64,000 bases of DNA, taken from NCBI GenBank assembly GCA_932521035.1, contig OW051492.1, positions 1,798,001 to 1,862,000 of the forward strand, given 5' to 3'. Both the position numbers and the translations under genes were made by a program. Source of the DNA: Oscheius dolichura (Eukaryota > Nematoda > Chromadorea > Rhabditida > Rhabditidae). The notes beneath the pieces are model-generated. The model was given only the letters and a program-made list of their open reading frames with translations, was not told the DNA's origin and made no database searches. Of this stretch, positions 1-11,151 are shown one piece after another; position 1 is the stretch's first letter, and each line of letters opens with the position of its first letter.

Positions 1-3000
1 TGGTTAGAACAAAGCGGAAAGGATTGGTATCCACCAGCTCTGCATGTAAAAAATACTTTTAAAAAAATATTCCGCATATTTTTAGAATGGAATTTCTCCT
101 TTATTAGTAATGGCATATCAACAGAAGATGAAACAACAGTTCATTATATACTATATAATTGATCTCGTCATTGCCAAGAAAAAATTATTTACTGCTCAGC
201 TAGTGAGTTTTATAGTTTATACGTTTTAACCATAAAGAGTTTAGAGACCGAGATTTGAAGGTGTATTGATATACGTCGAAGAAATATTAGAAGACGTGCT
301 GAAAATAGAAAAAAATGATATCCTTCCAATACTTAAAATATGGTATAATGAACAGGTTTTTAAAGATATATTTAATTATGTGCAATATTCCATATACAGA
401 GCGCACTGCGGGGAAATGCCATAGTCGAAGAACCAATACCAAAGAGTGCAGCTACACATGAAGATTTAGGAAAAACGGTGGAAGAATTGGCAGGTAGACC
501 ATATGTTTTATCCGCTGACGAAGAAATGCAACTGAAAGGTATACAAATTTATTTTTTCTATATATGCTTTAGAATATTGCGGCAAAATGCCATATGGGCA
601 ATTCCGTTATCAACTTTATCTTTTGGAAAGAAGTCGATTCCTTGAAGTTGAATTGGTAATTGCAGATGATATTTTATTTAACTTATTCTTATAGCTGCCA
701 ATACCAAAAGGAGTTAACAATGTATATGTAAACATATATACGCAAGCTTTACCAGGACTGAATAAATTACAACAGGAATTAAAAATACTTAACATTGGAA
801 AAAGAGGCCCTCAGTGGCCGGAAGACGTTACCTGCAAAATAAAATCCTTCGGTTTGTTTATAATATATTTTTAAATAATAGTTATCATAGATCCTTCACG
901 GAAGTTGCAAATTATGCCACAGAATAACACAGCTAAAACGCCGATACCCATCTTCAAACGGTTAAGAAAAGTGGCCCGACCCGAAGACGTTACAGAAGCA
1001 ACTCAAGAAACAATTGTGGGAACTACACCGGAAAGTAAAAAAACAACAGAATCATCACAAGATATTACTCCAATTATGAATGGGTAATTTTCATTTTCTT
1101 TAAGTATGTCTAATAAATTTGTAGACTGGATGATAAAGCCAAAGAGAAAATACAGTCAATCTTGCGAACTCCTACATCTCGAAGAGCACGAGCTGCGGCA
1201 GCAGCTGAAGGGCAAACAGGCGTCCAAATTACTCCCGAATCTCAACCATTTTTACCAGCTCCTACTAGCATTATGAAAACACCGAATCGACGCACAAGTG
1301 AACATTGCTTATGTTGCCGTTATTTATCATAATGTTAGATCACATTTCACCAAGTAGAGGAATTCGGTGGGATCCAGACTTTGTGGAGCCTTCACTTGAC
1401 GGCAGCGCCCTGAGCGAATCTAGCCCTACTGCCGAGCCACCTCTTCAATTGAACTTAGAAACTGATGTAGGTGTTTTTCAATATAAACGCACTGTTGTAT
1501 AATTACAGGAGTCTGTTAATACGGAGGATGATGGGCTCCATCATTCATTAGAAGAACAATCCGATGATTCTGCTGGAGAACGCGATGATGACGGAGATGC
1601 CCCCATAGAAATTGATGAAAAAAGCTTTGAAGAACAGGAAGACACGATGGAGGTTGAGGTTGACGTTAACGAAGAGGTTTAATTTTCTACAATCAATTTG
1701 ACACTACGATTTAGACTGTGGTTATTGAAAGCGATAAAACATTCGACGTGCACAGTGGTAGCATAAGGCTAGTTGAGTATTCTATTTGTGAGTCGTCATT
1801 CAGTGGTACACCGGTAAGACGCCTATCAAAACTATTGATCTTGATATTTCTTTATTAAAGGTACGCTGGGAAAATGGCAAAATGCTAGCTAGGAAATGGA
1901 TTGATAAAGATGGAAACGAGCACTCCTTCGAGGAACAGGAAGCCGAAGAAGGAACAGTTAGTTCGTTTGGCCGCAACTAATAATTATTTAGCAATATGAT
2001 GATATTGATAAAGATATAGAAAATGGTCATTCCACTACAAATGAATCAATCACGAACGAAACATACGTAATCGAAGTTTGTTTTTACACTTCTTATGATA
2101 CTAAAATTTTAGACAAGTATAACAAAATCTCCAGTCAAGAATAATGAAGTTCCCCCAGAAATTATAAAGGTATGCGGCTGTACAATGTATAACGTTTTAT
2201 ATTTTAAGTCCACAAGCAGTTCTCTTGTGAAGACAGCATCTCATGAAGAGGACGATGTCGTGCCTGAAATGGATGTTGCGAAGTACAGGAAGAAGCCAGC
2301 ATTGTTAGTAAAGAAGCCGCCCCATCCTCGCAAATTGAGAAGTGAAGAACCGGAGCCATTGCAACCTAAAAGAGAGCGGAGAAGCATTAGCGAGTCCGTT
2401 GAACCACCAGAACCGAAAACGGAGGTTTGAATATTTTCTAATGTTTTTCTAATTGTTTTCTAGCTACGAAGATCAACCCGTCGTTCGTTATCACGTACAA
2501 GCGTTATTGACACCCCTAAAACAGCCCAAAGAGCATTGTTCAAAGAAGAAACCCAGGATAGGAAAAAAACGCCAGTAAAAGCAATACGGTTTGAAATGTA
2601 TTCACACATTATTACCGTTCATTTATAGCAAAGATACCCAAAGCAAAAAGACTCCTTCGCCAAAGAGAAGGCCATCTAGAAGTAGAAGCGCCACTAGAGT
2701 TGCTGAAGTTCCAAAGTCCGACAAAGAAATTGAGGCTGCTACACCGAAAAGTCCAAGTAGGAGAAGCAGGACGCCTTCTGTTTCAAGAGTAGTTTCTGAA
2801 CCAAAAGAAGAACCAAGAACACCAAATACGAGGTTTATTGGCTTTTTTAGTGTTAATAACCTATATATTACAGAAGCAGAACACGACAGGCTTCTGTCAG
2901 TGTTGTCGAAACTGTCGACGAACCAACTACTCCTACAAGACGGTTAGTTTTTGTGTACTAATTTTCATGTATGTTTTTTAGGAGTCGCACGCCTTCGCTC

Positions 3001-3705
3001 AGAATACCTGACACCACTAAAAGCGTCCAGAAAGAAGGCTCAAGAAGTCCTTCAAGACGAGGAAAAGCGAAAACTCCCGTACCTTCATCATCATCATCAC
3101 ATGAAAATGTTGATAATATTCCATTGACGAAATCTGTAAAGAAGACGAAAACACCAACGCCGAAACCTACGAAGAGTGGAAGCACGAAGTAAATTTCATT
3201 TCCTTTTTTGACCGCTGATCTATTTATATCTTCGTAACTATATTTAGGTCTAGATCTAATACACCATCTGAAGCAGATCCCGAAGAGAACAAAGTGAAGA
3301 AGAGGGGCAGACCCCGAAAAATAACCGTGGCGCCCAAAGAAGCGAAGACTTCGGCTGTTTCTGTCTTTAGAGTAAGTATCTAAACTACTTATTTTGTTAA
3401 AACTACATATAGGCTAACCTGGGCGAAAAATGTAATGCTACAACCAGGAAAAGAGTAAATACGGAGCCACCCGAAGTTCCAGCAGCGAAAAAAGCTAGCA
3501 TGCCAACTACGATTAACGAAGAACCTGAAAGTACAACAGGTTTGCATTATTATTTTTGTTTTTAATTAAAATATCTATAGAAAGATCTAGGAACACTAGC
3601 CGACGAAGAACCCAGAGTCAAAGCCAAACAGCAATATCAACGGAAAAAGAAACATCCGCTCCTCGGTCTAAGAAATCCCAGTCAGGGATAACAGGAAAGA
3701 AATAG
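1..3705 (+). CDS. MEL-28/ELYS-like nucleoporin, C-terminal part (5' partial)
   Basis: A multi-exon gene that enters from the left edge and ends at a TAG at 3703-3705. The first exons (to about 840) encode a helical region: after splicing, an aromatic-rich stretch near 1-45, a segment at about 265-357 ending KIWYNEQ, and at 583-660 a segment reading EYCGKMPYGQFRYQLYLLER. This resembles the helical domain of ELYS/MEL-28, the nuclear-pore assembly and chromatin-binding protein. The rest is a long, low-complexity, Lys/Ser/Pro/Glu-rich tail in many short exons, with one AT-hook core (KKRGRPRK, about 3296-3319) and repeated SRSRTP-type stretches. A helical domain followed by a disordered AT-hook tail is the ELYS layout. 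Introns are 30-60 nt. The family call rests on architecture and short local resemblance; an unrelated AT-hook chromatin protein remains possible. Confidence 0.45.
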
Positions 3706-3832
3706 ACGATCTCAATTCATTATTAGAATATTACATTATGTGATTTTGCTTATAAACATGTTGATTTCTGTTGAGACTGTTTTTTTTGTTTTTTGTTTTT
3801 TTTTTCATTGGACAAATTGCAGGCAGTTGACA
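3706..3832 (+). promoter_or_regulatory. short intercistronic region with splice acceptor (possible operon junction)
   Basis: Only 127 bp separate the stop of the upstream gene from the ATG of the next gene on the same strand. The interval has a T-rich run at about 3780-3806 and an acceptor-like TTGCAG ending at 3822, 10 bp before the ATG at 3833. In nematodes this arrangement is typical of operons resolved by spliced-leader trans-splicing. I see no AATAAA here. Confidence 0.35.
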
Positions 3833-6146
3833 ATGTCAACAGTCAGTTGTCATCTTATTTTTCGTGATAGTGATTTAGGGTCACGCTAAAAAGAAGCCAA
3901 ATATCCACAAGAAGCAGAAAGCAGCGCCGAAGAAACGGACAGATGTAAAGAAGAAGCCGGTGGCAGATGGAAAGAAAGCAAAACAGCCGAAGAAGAAAGG
4001 AGGAAACCCTAAAAGAAGTACAGTAAATGGATCAAACGACGAGAAGAGTAGCGAAACCAATAAGGAGAATAAATCCAGTGATGAGAAAGCCACCAAGAAA
4101 CGAGAAGATGTAAAGTTGTGGATCGAGGGACTGGAGAAGCCGGCTAAAAAGACAGCCATACTTAAGGTTCAGTTGCATTTTTCTCTATATATTAGCCACA
4201 ACAGATGAAAAAGATAAACTCGTCCTCCAATTCGAGTGAAGCAAGTCAGGACAAGAAGACCGGCTCCTACAGTACGGATAAAAGTCAAGAGCCATGGATT
4301 GGTAGAAGGACTAGCCAAGAAGCCCACCCCGACGCCTGTGTGATCTGCCGTGATGCGGCCTGTCTCCGGCTACTTCTTCGCAATTGTGACCATATTGTTT
4401 GCGTGGCTTGTCTTCTGGGCTATTTACAGGTAATCCTATATTTATTCTTAATTTTAATTAATATTAAAATATTCAGGGACAAATAGCTCTAAAAGCTAAA
4501 GTTGGAATCCGTTGTCCGAGTGGCCGCTGTGCCCGAGAAATACACGATAATGATATTCGAGCCGTTTTTGACAAGAAAGAAGCCGGCCTCGATGTTTTCA
4601 TGAAGCCAGAACGACGTCAATGGCTACAATATTGTCATGATAAAGATTCTATTGTATTGGGATTAGCCGGATCGAATTGGAAAGAACAGGAACAGCTGGT
4701 AATTCTTCTTCTTCTTCTTTTGACAGGCACCCGTAAAATCTCGGCAGCTACAGGATATGGATTCTAAATTACTGGCTCAGCAGCTGCCGAAATTTTACAG
4801 GTTCGGGGGAAGCAGTATCCGGTGAAAAGGAGGGCGGCTTCTACGAATTTAGACGAGACGTTGCCCCCTGTGTAAAAATATCTACTACAAGCGGGAAGGC
4901 TGCAATAATGTCGTCTGTCCAAATCTGAGATGTCGGACGAATTTCTGCTGGACATGTGGTCGTCCTATCCGGGGAATTGGCCATTTCACCGGCGGCCAGT
5001 GCCGCGTCTCCTATGAGGATATCACTCGCGGCTTTGTTATCCTCTTCCTGATCAAATCCATTACTAAAAGTGCTTTTATTCTCTCATATCCGGCTGCTTT
5101 TTTACTCTTTCATGTAAGTTTATATTTTATTTTATTTGATTTATGCTTACAAAGCGTTAAAATGATAGAAAAGTGGTGGAATATTGAATGCAATCCAAAC
5201 CAGACTGATTTCTCTTTAAATTTGCTTTTTTCCTATTTATTTTATGATTTGTTTATCTAAAAATGTTAGAAATATTGTAATCTTTGAATATAACACAAAT
5301 ATAAATGCCTATTTCATCTTGTTTCAATAAAAACTAACGGATTTAGGTCTATATGCCGATGAGCATCTTCTTCGCCTGTCCCTATTATGCAGCTCGTCAT
5401 TTTTATCTTTCAGCCACTCAATTGACAGACTTTTTAACACCGGCTGAATGGTTTTTATTGGCAATTAAGGTTCTACCATATTTTATACTCGATTTCTATG
5501 AAAAATAATATATTTCAGATGGTTTTAGCCGCAATTGGAGGTATTTTCATTGGTCTGCCTATTGCTATTGGTTCAATTTTTACTGGCTCTTGTTTATTTA
5601 TTCTCTACAATGGAATTGTTATGCTAAAATTTTGTGGACTACTTGAAATGGTATGTTTTGTATTTTTTAGTAATCTTCAAGAGAAACGGATGAAAATCGA
5701 CATTTTTGGATATTTTTCACCTGTTCTTCTATTTCTATATTTTCTGATGTACCAATTGAAATCTAAATTTGGGCAAAAGACTTTAGAAGATATAAAAAAT
5801 CAAAAGGAGAAGCTCAGGTTTCGAACTTTCGATCAGCTGTTGTCAGTAAAGATTAAGCCTATTGTACTCATCACCGCTACACCATGCGCGCACCTCGAAA
5901 ACCGCGCCAAGGGAGCAATAAAAGACCTCTGCCTTTCAGTTAACGGAAAAATATGATCGTCTGCTGCCGTTTGCGAATCTCCTCGGACTGGGACATGTTA
6001 AGCTGATGTTGAAAGAGGGCAGAGAGGAAAAGAGACGCGAAAAGGAACGGAGACAGGCGGAAGAGGCACGCGACGATGAGGTCGACGCCTCGGTGGTCAG
6101 CCAACTGCAGGAGAAGACGACTGGGACAGCAGATGGGATTCCATAG
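3833..6146 (+). CDS. RBR-type (RING-between-RING) E3 ubiquitin ligase with C-terminal membrane segments, RNF19-like
   Basis: Proposed exons: 3833-3841, 3879-4166, 4205-4429, 4477-4698, 4853-5113, 5347-5469, 5519-5649 and about 5940-6146, all in phase. The N-terminus is a Lys-rich disordered stretch. RING1 spans exons 3-4 (CVIC, then CDHIVCVAC, then CPSGRC). RING2 lies in 4853-5010 (CPLC, GCNNVVC, CRTNFCWTC, then GHFTGGQC), and the Cys of GCN matches the RBR catalytic position. Hydrophobic segments follow (about 5035-5110, 5350-5400, 5500-5640), as in RNF19A/Dorfin. A charged K/E/R tail closes the protein. The canonical IBR zinc cysteines are not visible between the RINGs. The short first exon and the last junction are the least certain; a second frame is open through 6120-6200, so the true C-terminus may differ. 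Confidence 0.7.
4727..4806. repeat. family A foldback repeat inside an intron of the RBR gene
   Basis: The left arm GCACCCGTAAAATCTCGGCAG (4727-4747) pairs with a diverged right arm (about 4780-4806) across a loop of about 35 nt. The repeat lies in the intron between the RING1 and RING2 exons. A CAG acceptor directly precedes it and the reading frame stays open through it, so part of it could be exonised, though skipping it gives the clean RING2 frame. Confidence 0.7.
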
Positions 6147-6396
6147 GAGGAGAACAAGAAGAGGCCAACACTCCGCTATTGTTCCTCTTAGACATAAACA
6201 TGTATTCTTTACCCTCTGTATGCTCTTTTTTGAAGGCGAAGAAGCGCCGGAGGAGTCTCCCGACCGCAACACATGGCCTCGTTTTCACGACCAGCCACCT
6301 CATCCTCCCTCTCCCCTCCAAACAACAGCCATCCTCCCTGTTCCCGCCACCTTTTTGATAAGAAGATCTCGTTTTCAAAAAAAAAATTATTAAAAA

Positions 6397-6836
6397 TTAG
6401 AGCCGTCGACTCCCAACTGCCGTCTTCCGTGCCTCTGACGTCTTCTTCTGGTCGTTGGCGGCCGTCTGCATCGCGTCCTCCCGACTTGCGGACGACTTCT
6501 TGGCCTGTCCTCCACTCGCCCGTCTTCCTCTGCTCCTCCCAGAGGGGACCTCTCCACATCCGTGCCGCTGCTACCCCTACTAAGCGGCTGCAGAGTCTGC
6601 TGAAGGGCATGCAGGTAGAGGCGGGCCTCGTCGTCGTCCGACATCTCCAGAGCCTGCTCCGTCAGCCAGAGAGATCGCTTATACAACTGGAGGTACATCT
6701 CCAAGTAGTTCTTGTCCTCTTCTAATTGCTTGCTTCTCTCTTATTATCTTCATAACCATTAAAAAGGTCGGCTTTGGTGTGCGCCGTTGAGAGATGGCGT
6801 CCTCTCTGGCATTGCTCGTTTAGCCACGCCGGCAGC
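6397..6836 (-). CDS. unrecognised small acidic/basic protein
   Basis: On the minus strand, a segment around 6760-6836 joins through a short intron (acceptor AATTAG) to an exon reading EEDKNYLEMYLQLYKRSLWL and onward, with regular heptad-like leucines and an acidic patch (MSDDDEAR). A further intron of about 53 nt would place the end in a Lys/Ala/Ser-rich frame that stops at 6397-6399. Without that intron the frame becomes implausibly Arg-rich. The start codon is unclear: no in-frame ATG precedes the leucine-rich part except an internal Met near 6704. Composition and splice signals support a coding sequence. I recognise no family. Confidence 0.4.
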
Positions 6837-6922
6837 TACCCTATCTAATGAGCATTACAGTATCCCTACCATAGAATCACGAAATAAACAACATTTGTGG
6901 CAAACATGTATTTCTCGTCTGT

Positions 6923-7542
6923 CTACGACTTGCGGTTGTCGGCGTAGATGGTGATGTTGAGGGGGTTCTCTCCCCCGAGAAGCTCCTTCAGCGTCTTGCC
7001 GAACAGCTCCTTCCCGACGGCGATGGTCCGGTTGTCGATTTTGATAGCCAGCCGGGGCGCGAACTCCTTTGCCGTCACGTATTCGTAGAGTTCCTGACGG
7101 AAGGCCTTGATCATCTGGTATACGGTAGCGGTCGTCTCGAATTCGGCCGTCATTTCCACATGTTCCCGTTTTCCCGTGGGTCCCTCGTAGATTAGGACAA
7201 AGTCGACGTCTCTCATGAAGATAGCCGACCGCTGACTGTAGATACTGTAGTCGGGGGCGGTCGAGTGAGACGAGCGGGAGGAGGATGCCGTCGCCGGCTG
7301 CTCAGCCGCCGGCTCGGCCGTCACCGTATACGTGTAATGGTAGGTGCCGTCCGGCCGATGGACACACTTCAGGTCGGCGCCGATGACCGTCATCGGGCCC
7401 AGGAAGGTCTGGATGTAGGGCGAGACGAGCTTGTTGGCAGGGAACGAGGGGCTGGAGACTCTGAAGCAGGTGGAAGAGTGAATGGAGGACACGGGAGACG
7501 CTACTTTTCCTTCTTGTTCGTAGTGGAAAGAACGTCGGCCAT
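6923..7542 (-). CDS. unrecognised 191-residue protein
   Basis: Two exons: 7505-7542 (MADVLSTTNKKEK) and 6923-7460, joined in phase 2 by a 44-nt intron. Together they give 191 residues. The protein has a well-folded look with no signal peptide or membrane segment: an N-terminal half around YIQTFLGPMTVIGADLKC, a Ser/Ala-rich linker, then a C-terminal half with motifs FVLIYEGPTGKREHVEM, FRQELYEYV and LKELLGGENPLNITIY. No family is recognised. It is transcribed toward the small gene at 6397-6836; the gap between them is short (about 90 bp), so they might be co-transcribed. Confidence 0.6.
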
Positions 7543-8504
7543 GAGGAGAAGGGGCAGCCGGCTTCGGTGAGTCGAATCTACGCGAATGGCTCCGCTTATC
7601 GGGATCGGATCAGAGGATTTACGGGCATGGACCGGTCATTTCCAGATTTTTCAACCGGAAAGTGGGAACGGGTCAGTAAACTTTGGGCCTGCCTCAAATC
7701 CCTTCTAAAAGTGGCGGGCACCCATAAAATGAATGCCTGTCCTACCTTGATCGCCCTCCTTCTCAGTGCACCATTCTCCTTCTCGAAATGTCAGAAAAAC
7801 AGACGGAGTAGGCTCAATCGGCCCGTCGTCTCCATCAGGCCGGCTACGGGTTTCTCTGCATCCTCCAGGATCTTCGGCACGGAGAGCAGCTGCCATAACC
7901 GTTCACTCGTTTTTTTGGAGCTCCCTCTGGGCGCGTCTCCTCCCGGCTTACAATTCCCCAGTAATGGCAAACAAACAACTGAGAAAAAAGTGTATGTAGT
8001 CCAGAATTTTATGAGGAATCCAAATAACTAGTTTAAAATATCCAGAAATGTCAATTTCAGACTGAAATCTGCATTTAACGAGGGTAAGCTGAGAGGATTC
8101 CATCCTGCCGCCTTTGAATGTAGTTTCCAGGCGCTTTAGATTGTTTTGTCTATTTTTAGAGGAAATCACTAGATTCTCTACCCTTTATAATTACTAAACG
8201 CTCCCTTTCCCCCTCTGCCCAGCTGCAGTAAAACATTCCCTCACGTCCTCCATCATCCACACCTCTGTTCCATCCCGCCGTCCCCCCTCTCCCGCCCGTG
8301 TGTCAAGGTGTGGCAAAGGGGGGAGGGGCTCCCCCCTCTCCCGGCCAGGTGGTGGTCCGTTCAGCGGTTGGCAGTAAGAGAAACACACAGAGCGAGCGCC
8401 GAGCGAGTGAGTCGTCGGCGGCCCGTCGCGTCTTGACCCTTTCCCATCCGTTTCTTTACACTTTCGATCAACCGATCGATTGTGAAGGAAAAGGAAAGGG
8501 AAAG
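7543..8504. other. intergenic region between divergent genes
   Basis: The region lies between the start of the minus-strand 191-residue gene and the plus-strand LRR gene and probably holds both promoters. Open frames here are short and lack coding character. The stretch 8200-8360 is C/T-rich with poly-C and poly-G runs. No repeat-family member was recognised. Confidence 0.4.
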
Positions 8505-10839
8505 ATGCACAAATTAACTACTACCGTATTCCTACTCCTTCTCAGTTGTCTATTATTTGTATCTGCCTCAACTGGTAAGTCCTCTTCGTCCTCCTCCTCT
8601 TCGATTGATTCATCACCCGCTGTACAACACATTGGGGGAGAGGGGCACGCGATGACCTCCTGTGATAAGACACACACACATTAACCACAACCCCGCTAAA
8701 CTTATTTATGACCCTGACCGCAAGTAAAATACAAAAAATATACAGAAGAAGGCAATACCGCGAGACATTGAACCTGAGCCAACGGGCAGAGTCGAAATCG
8801 GATCGGAAAGAGCCGGGCAGGGTGGAAAATGTACCGAAAATGGGAAGAACCCTCCTCCTCCTCCTTTCTAATCTGGCCAAAAAAGCTGAATAAGTCGGGG
8901 ATTATTGACCTGCCCTTTCGTTGCTGTCATGGTATACCTGTCTCCTCGCTGTCTATCTCACCTCCTCCTCCTCCTTTATTTACTTAACAAGTTCTGTCTT
9001 GGGAGTAGATAGGCCGGTCAATGGCCGTGCCATCGAGATAGCTCACCCAGGGAGAACGACTCAAAGAGGAAAAGAGCTACCACAAGAATCCTGTAGCAGG
9101 ACGACCTGGTCTCCCCTCTAGGGACGAATTCTTTCCAGCGTATCCATAAAAAAACCAGTGGTTATTATAACGCTGATGGCAAAATAGAGATCCCAAGAGA
9201 AGTCAGACTGCTTGGTCCAAGGAATGGTCCATAAGGCTGCTCCTCGATGGCAGCAGGCTTGGAGACAGTTCCTCAAGGGACTGGCCGCCTTTGAGACCCA
9301 GATTTTCCTTTTTTTTTTCCAATGAGAAATGCCCCAATTTTTTATTTTCATTATTAACAGTTAATCAGGATACCTTCCAGATAGTCGAAAAAGAGGCTCC
9401 GGCAGTCGACAGCGACCATATGAGGCGTCCTGCCCCCGCGGCTGCCAGTGCACCTCGAGGGTTCTGGACTGCCGAAATGCTAAGATCACTAAAGAAGACC
9501 TAGTCACTGTAAGTTCTTCTCAAGACTTTTTAGTTCATTTTAAATTTTCCAGGTTCGTCCAGAAGCCTTCGTCGAGTTGGATACAATTGACTTCTATGGC
9601 GCGGACTTGGGTGCCATCCAGGACGGCCTCTTCCCTGAAGGTTTTTCCCTTCATTTTTCTATATATTTTTCCTAATTTTTCAGGCATTATCCATCCTTTT
9701 GTGAGCGAGGTGAACCTGACTAAATGCGGGATTACGCGGATCTCCCCCCGGACATTTGCGTCAATTCCAAAGACGGAATTCCTTGATCTCAGTGATAATG
9801 TGATCGAGTATGCCGGGAGGGAGACATTTGATCGGTTGGAAAAGTACGTAAGAAACTTATAGACATCCTTTGGAAGTATTGTACGGCTATTCACTTCGGG
9901 ACCTTGGATTCTAGAGGGTCCTGAAGCGAATGCCCGGCTCTGACAAGGAGGACAGGTCAACAAGAAGATTCTGCGCAGGGCCCGGGCAATCCCTCCAAAA
10001 CGGGGAATCGCCCCAGGACCCTATACATAACCTTCTTGACTTATTAAAGCTGTTATAAAACTACAGTAAGACAGTAATAATACCGTTCTAGGTTAAAGAA
10101 AGTGGTCTTGAAGAATGCCCTGGCGAGGCGGGCCTCCCAAGCCGATCTCCTGTCCCAGATGTTTGACTCCCGTGGAAACGGGCAAAATAATCTCGTCGAC
10201 TTGGCTACGATCAATTTGGAAGACAACGACCTAAAAAGCATACATCCCAGCACATTTTGTAAGGTAGGCATCCTCTCGTCTGCCCTATTCTTTCCTCCTC
10301 TTCCAGGTCCGCGGCCTCCTCCGCCTCCAATTGGCCAATAATCAGTTGTCCTCCTTTGACGTAGAAGGCCGCTGTACCTCGTCTCTCAAATCCTTGGATC
10401 TCAGTGGGAATAACTTCACTACCGTAAGCTCTTCTTCCTTTCTTTATAAGACCCCATTTTGCAGATCTCCCGTTCCCTTTGGGACCATTTGGGCAGTGTC
10501 ACCGCCCTGGATATCTCTAACAATCCCATAATCTGTGACTGTTCTCTCCAGCCGATTATTGAAGTCTTCCACGCGGAGAGTGACGACTTCGTCAACCAGG
10601 GACTGACCAAATGTGCCGGGCCACCCGGGATGGAGGGGAAGAACATCTTCGACATCAAGGGAGACCTCTGCAAACAGGGCGGCTACGGCCTGGGCACTTT
10701 CCTGTTCCTGGTCCTCGTCGCGGCGGGAGTCCTCTTCGCCTACAGGCATTATCGAAAATCTAGGAGAAGCAAAGTCCCCTTCGAATTTGCCTATAGTGGA
10801 CTGGACGCAGATGACGAGGTCCAGCCGGAGTTTGTCTAA
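8505..10839 (+). CDS. leucine-rich-repeat single-pass membrane protein
   Basis: Seven exons in consistent phase: 8505-8574, 9369-9508, 9553-9640, 9684-9843, 10092-10263, 10307-10423 and 10465-10839. Exon 1 is a signal peptide (MHKLTTTVFLLLLSCLLFVS). Exon 2 has an LRRNT cap (CPRGCQC, then LDC). LRR motifs follow, for example LDLSDNVIEYAGRETF, INLEDNDLKSIHPSTF, LQLANNQLSSF, LDLSGNNFTT and LDISNNPI. An LRRCT-like cysteine cluster comes next (CDC, KC, LC), then a membrane helix near 10690-10745 and a tail of about 32 residues ending EFV. It is a predicted surface adhesion or receptor protein; LRR number and caps fit many metazoan LRR membrane proteins, so no orthologue is named. The large first intron (8575-9368) could carry regulatory DNA. 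Confidence 0.82.
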
Positions 10840-10878
10840 ACGGGTATCGTCCTATCCTTCTCTTTCTTTCCCGCCTCC

Positions 10879-11151
10879 TGGCTCAATCTGTTCCGAATTT
10901 CTCCACCCGTAATGTCTCGGCAGCTGGGAATTATATCCCTTATTCAATATTCTTTCAGCTGCCAAGACCTTACGGGTGCAGAAAGCGGTATCAATTGAGC
11001 CGAGCCTCCTTTCTCCCCGCTCCTCCACCGATCACCCAATTGGCTTCGAATTTCCCTCCCCCGTAAAGTCTCGGCAACTGAAAGTTTTCTTTAGTTAGCA
11101 TTTATTCCACTGCCGAGACCATACAGATACGGAAATCCGTCTCCAATCGAG
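10879..11151. repeat. two adjacent family A foldback repeats
   Basis: Two copies stand side by side downstream of the LRR gene. Copy 1 (about 10879-11000) has outer ends GGCTCAAT and ATTGAGCC and inner arms CACCCGTAATGTCTCGGCAG and CTGCCAAGACCTTACGGGTG. Copy 2 (about 11036-11151) has arms CCCGTAAAGTCTCGGCA and TGCCGAGACCATACAG. The loops are A/T-rich, about 30-40 nt. Confidence 0.75.
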
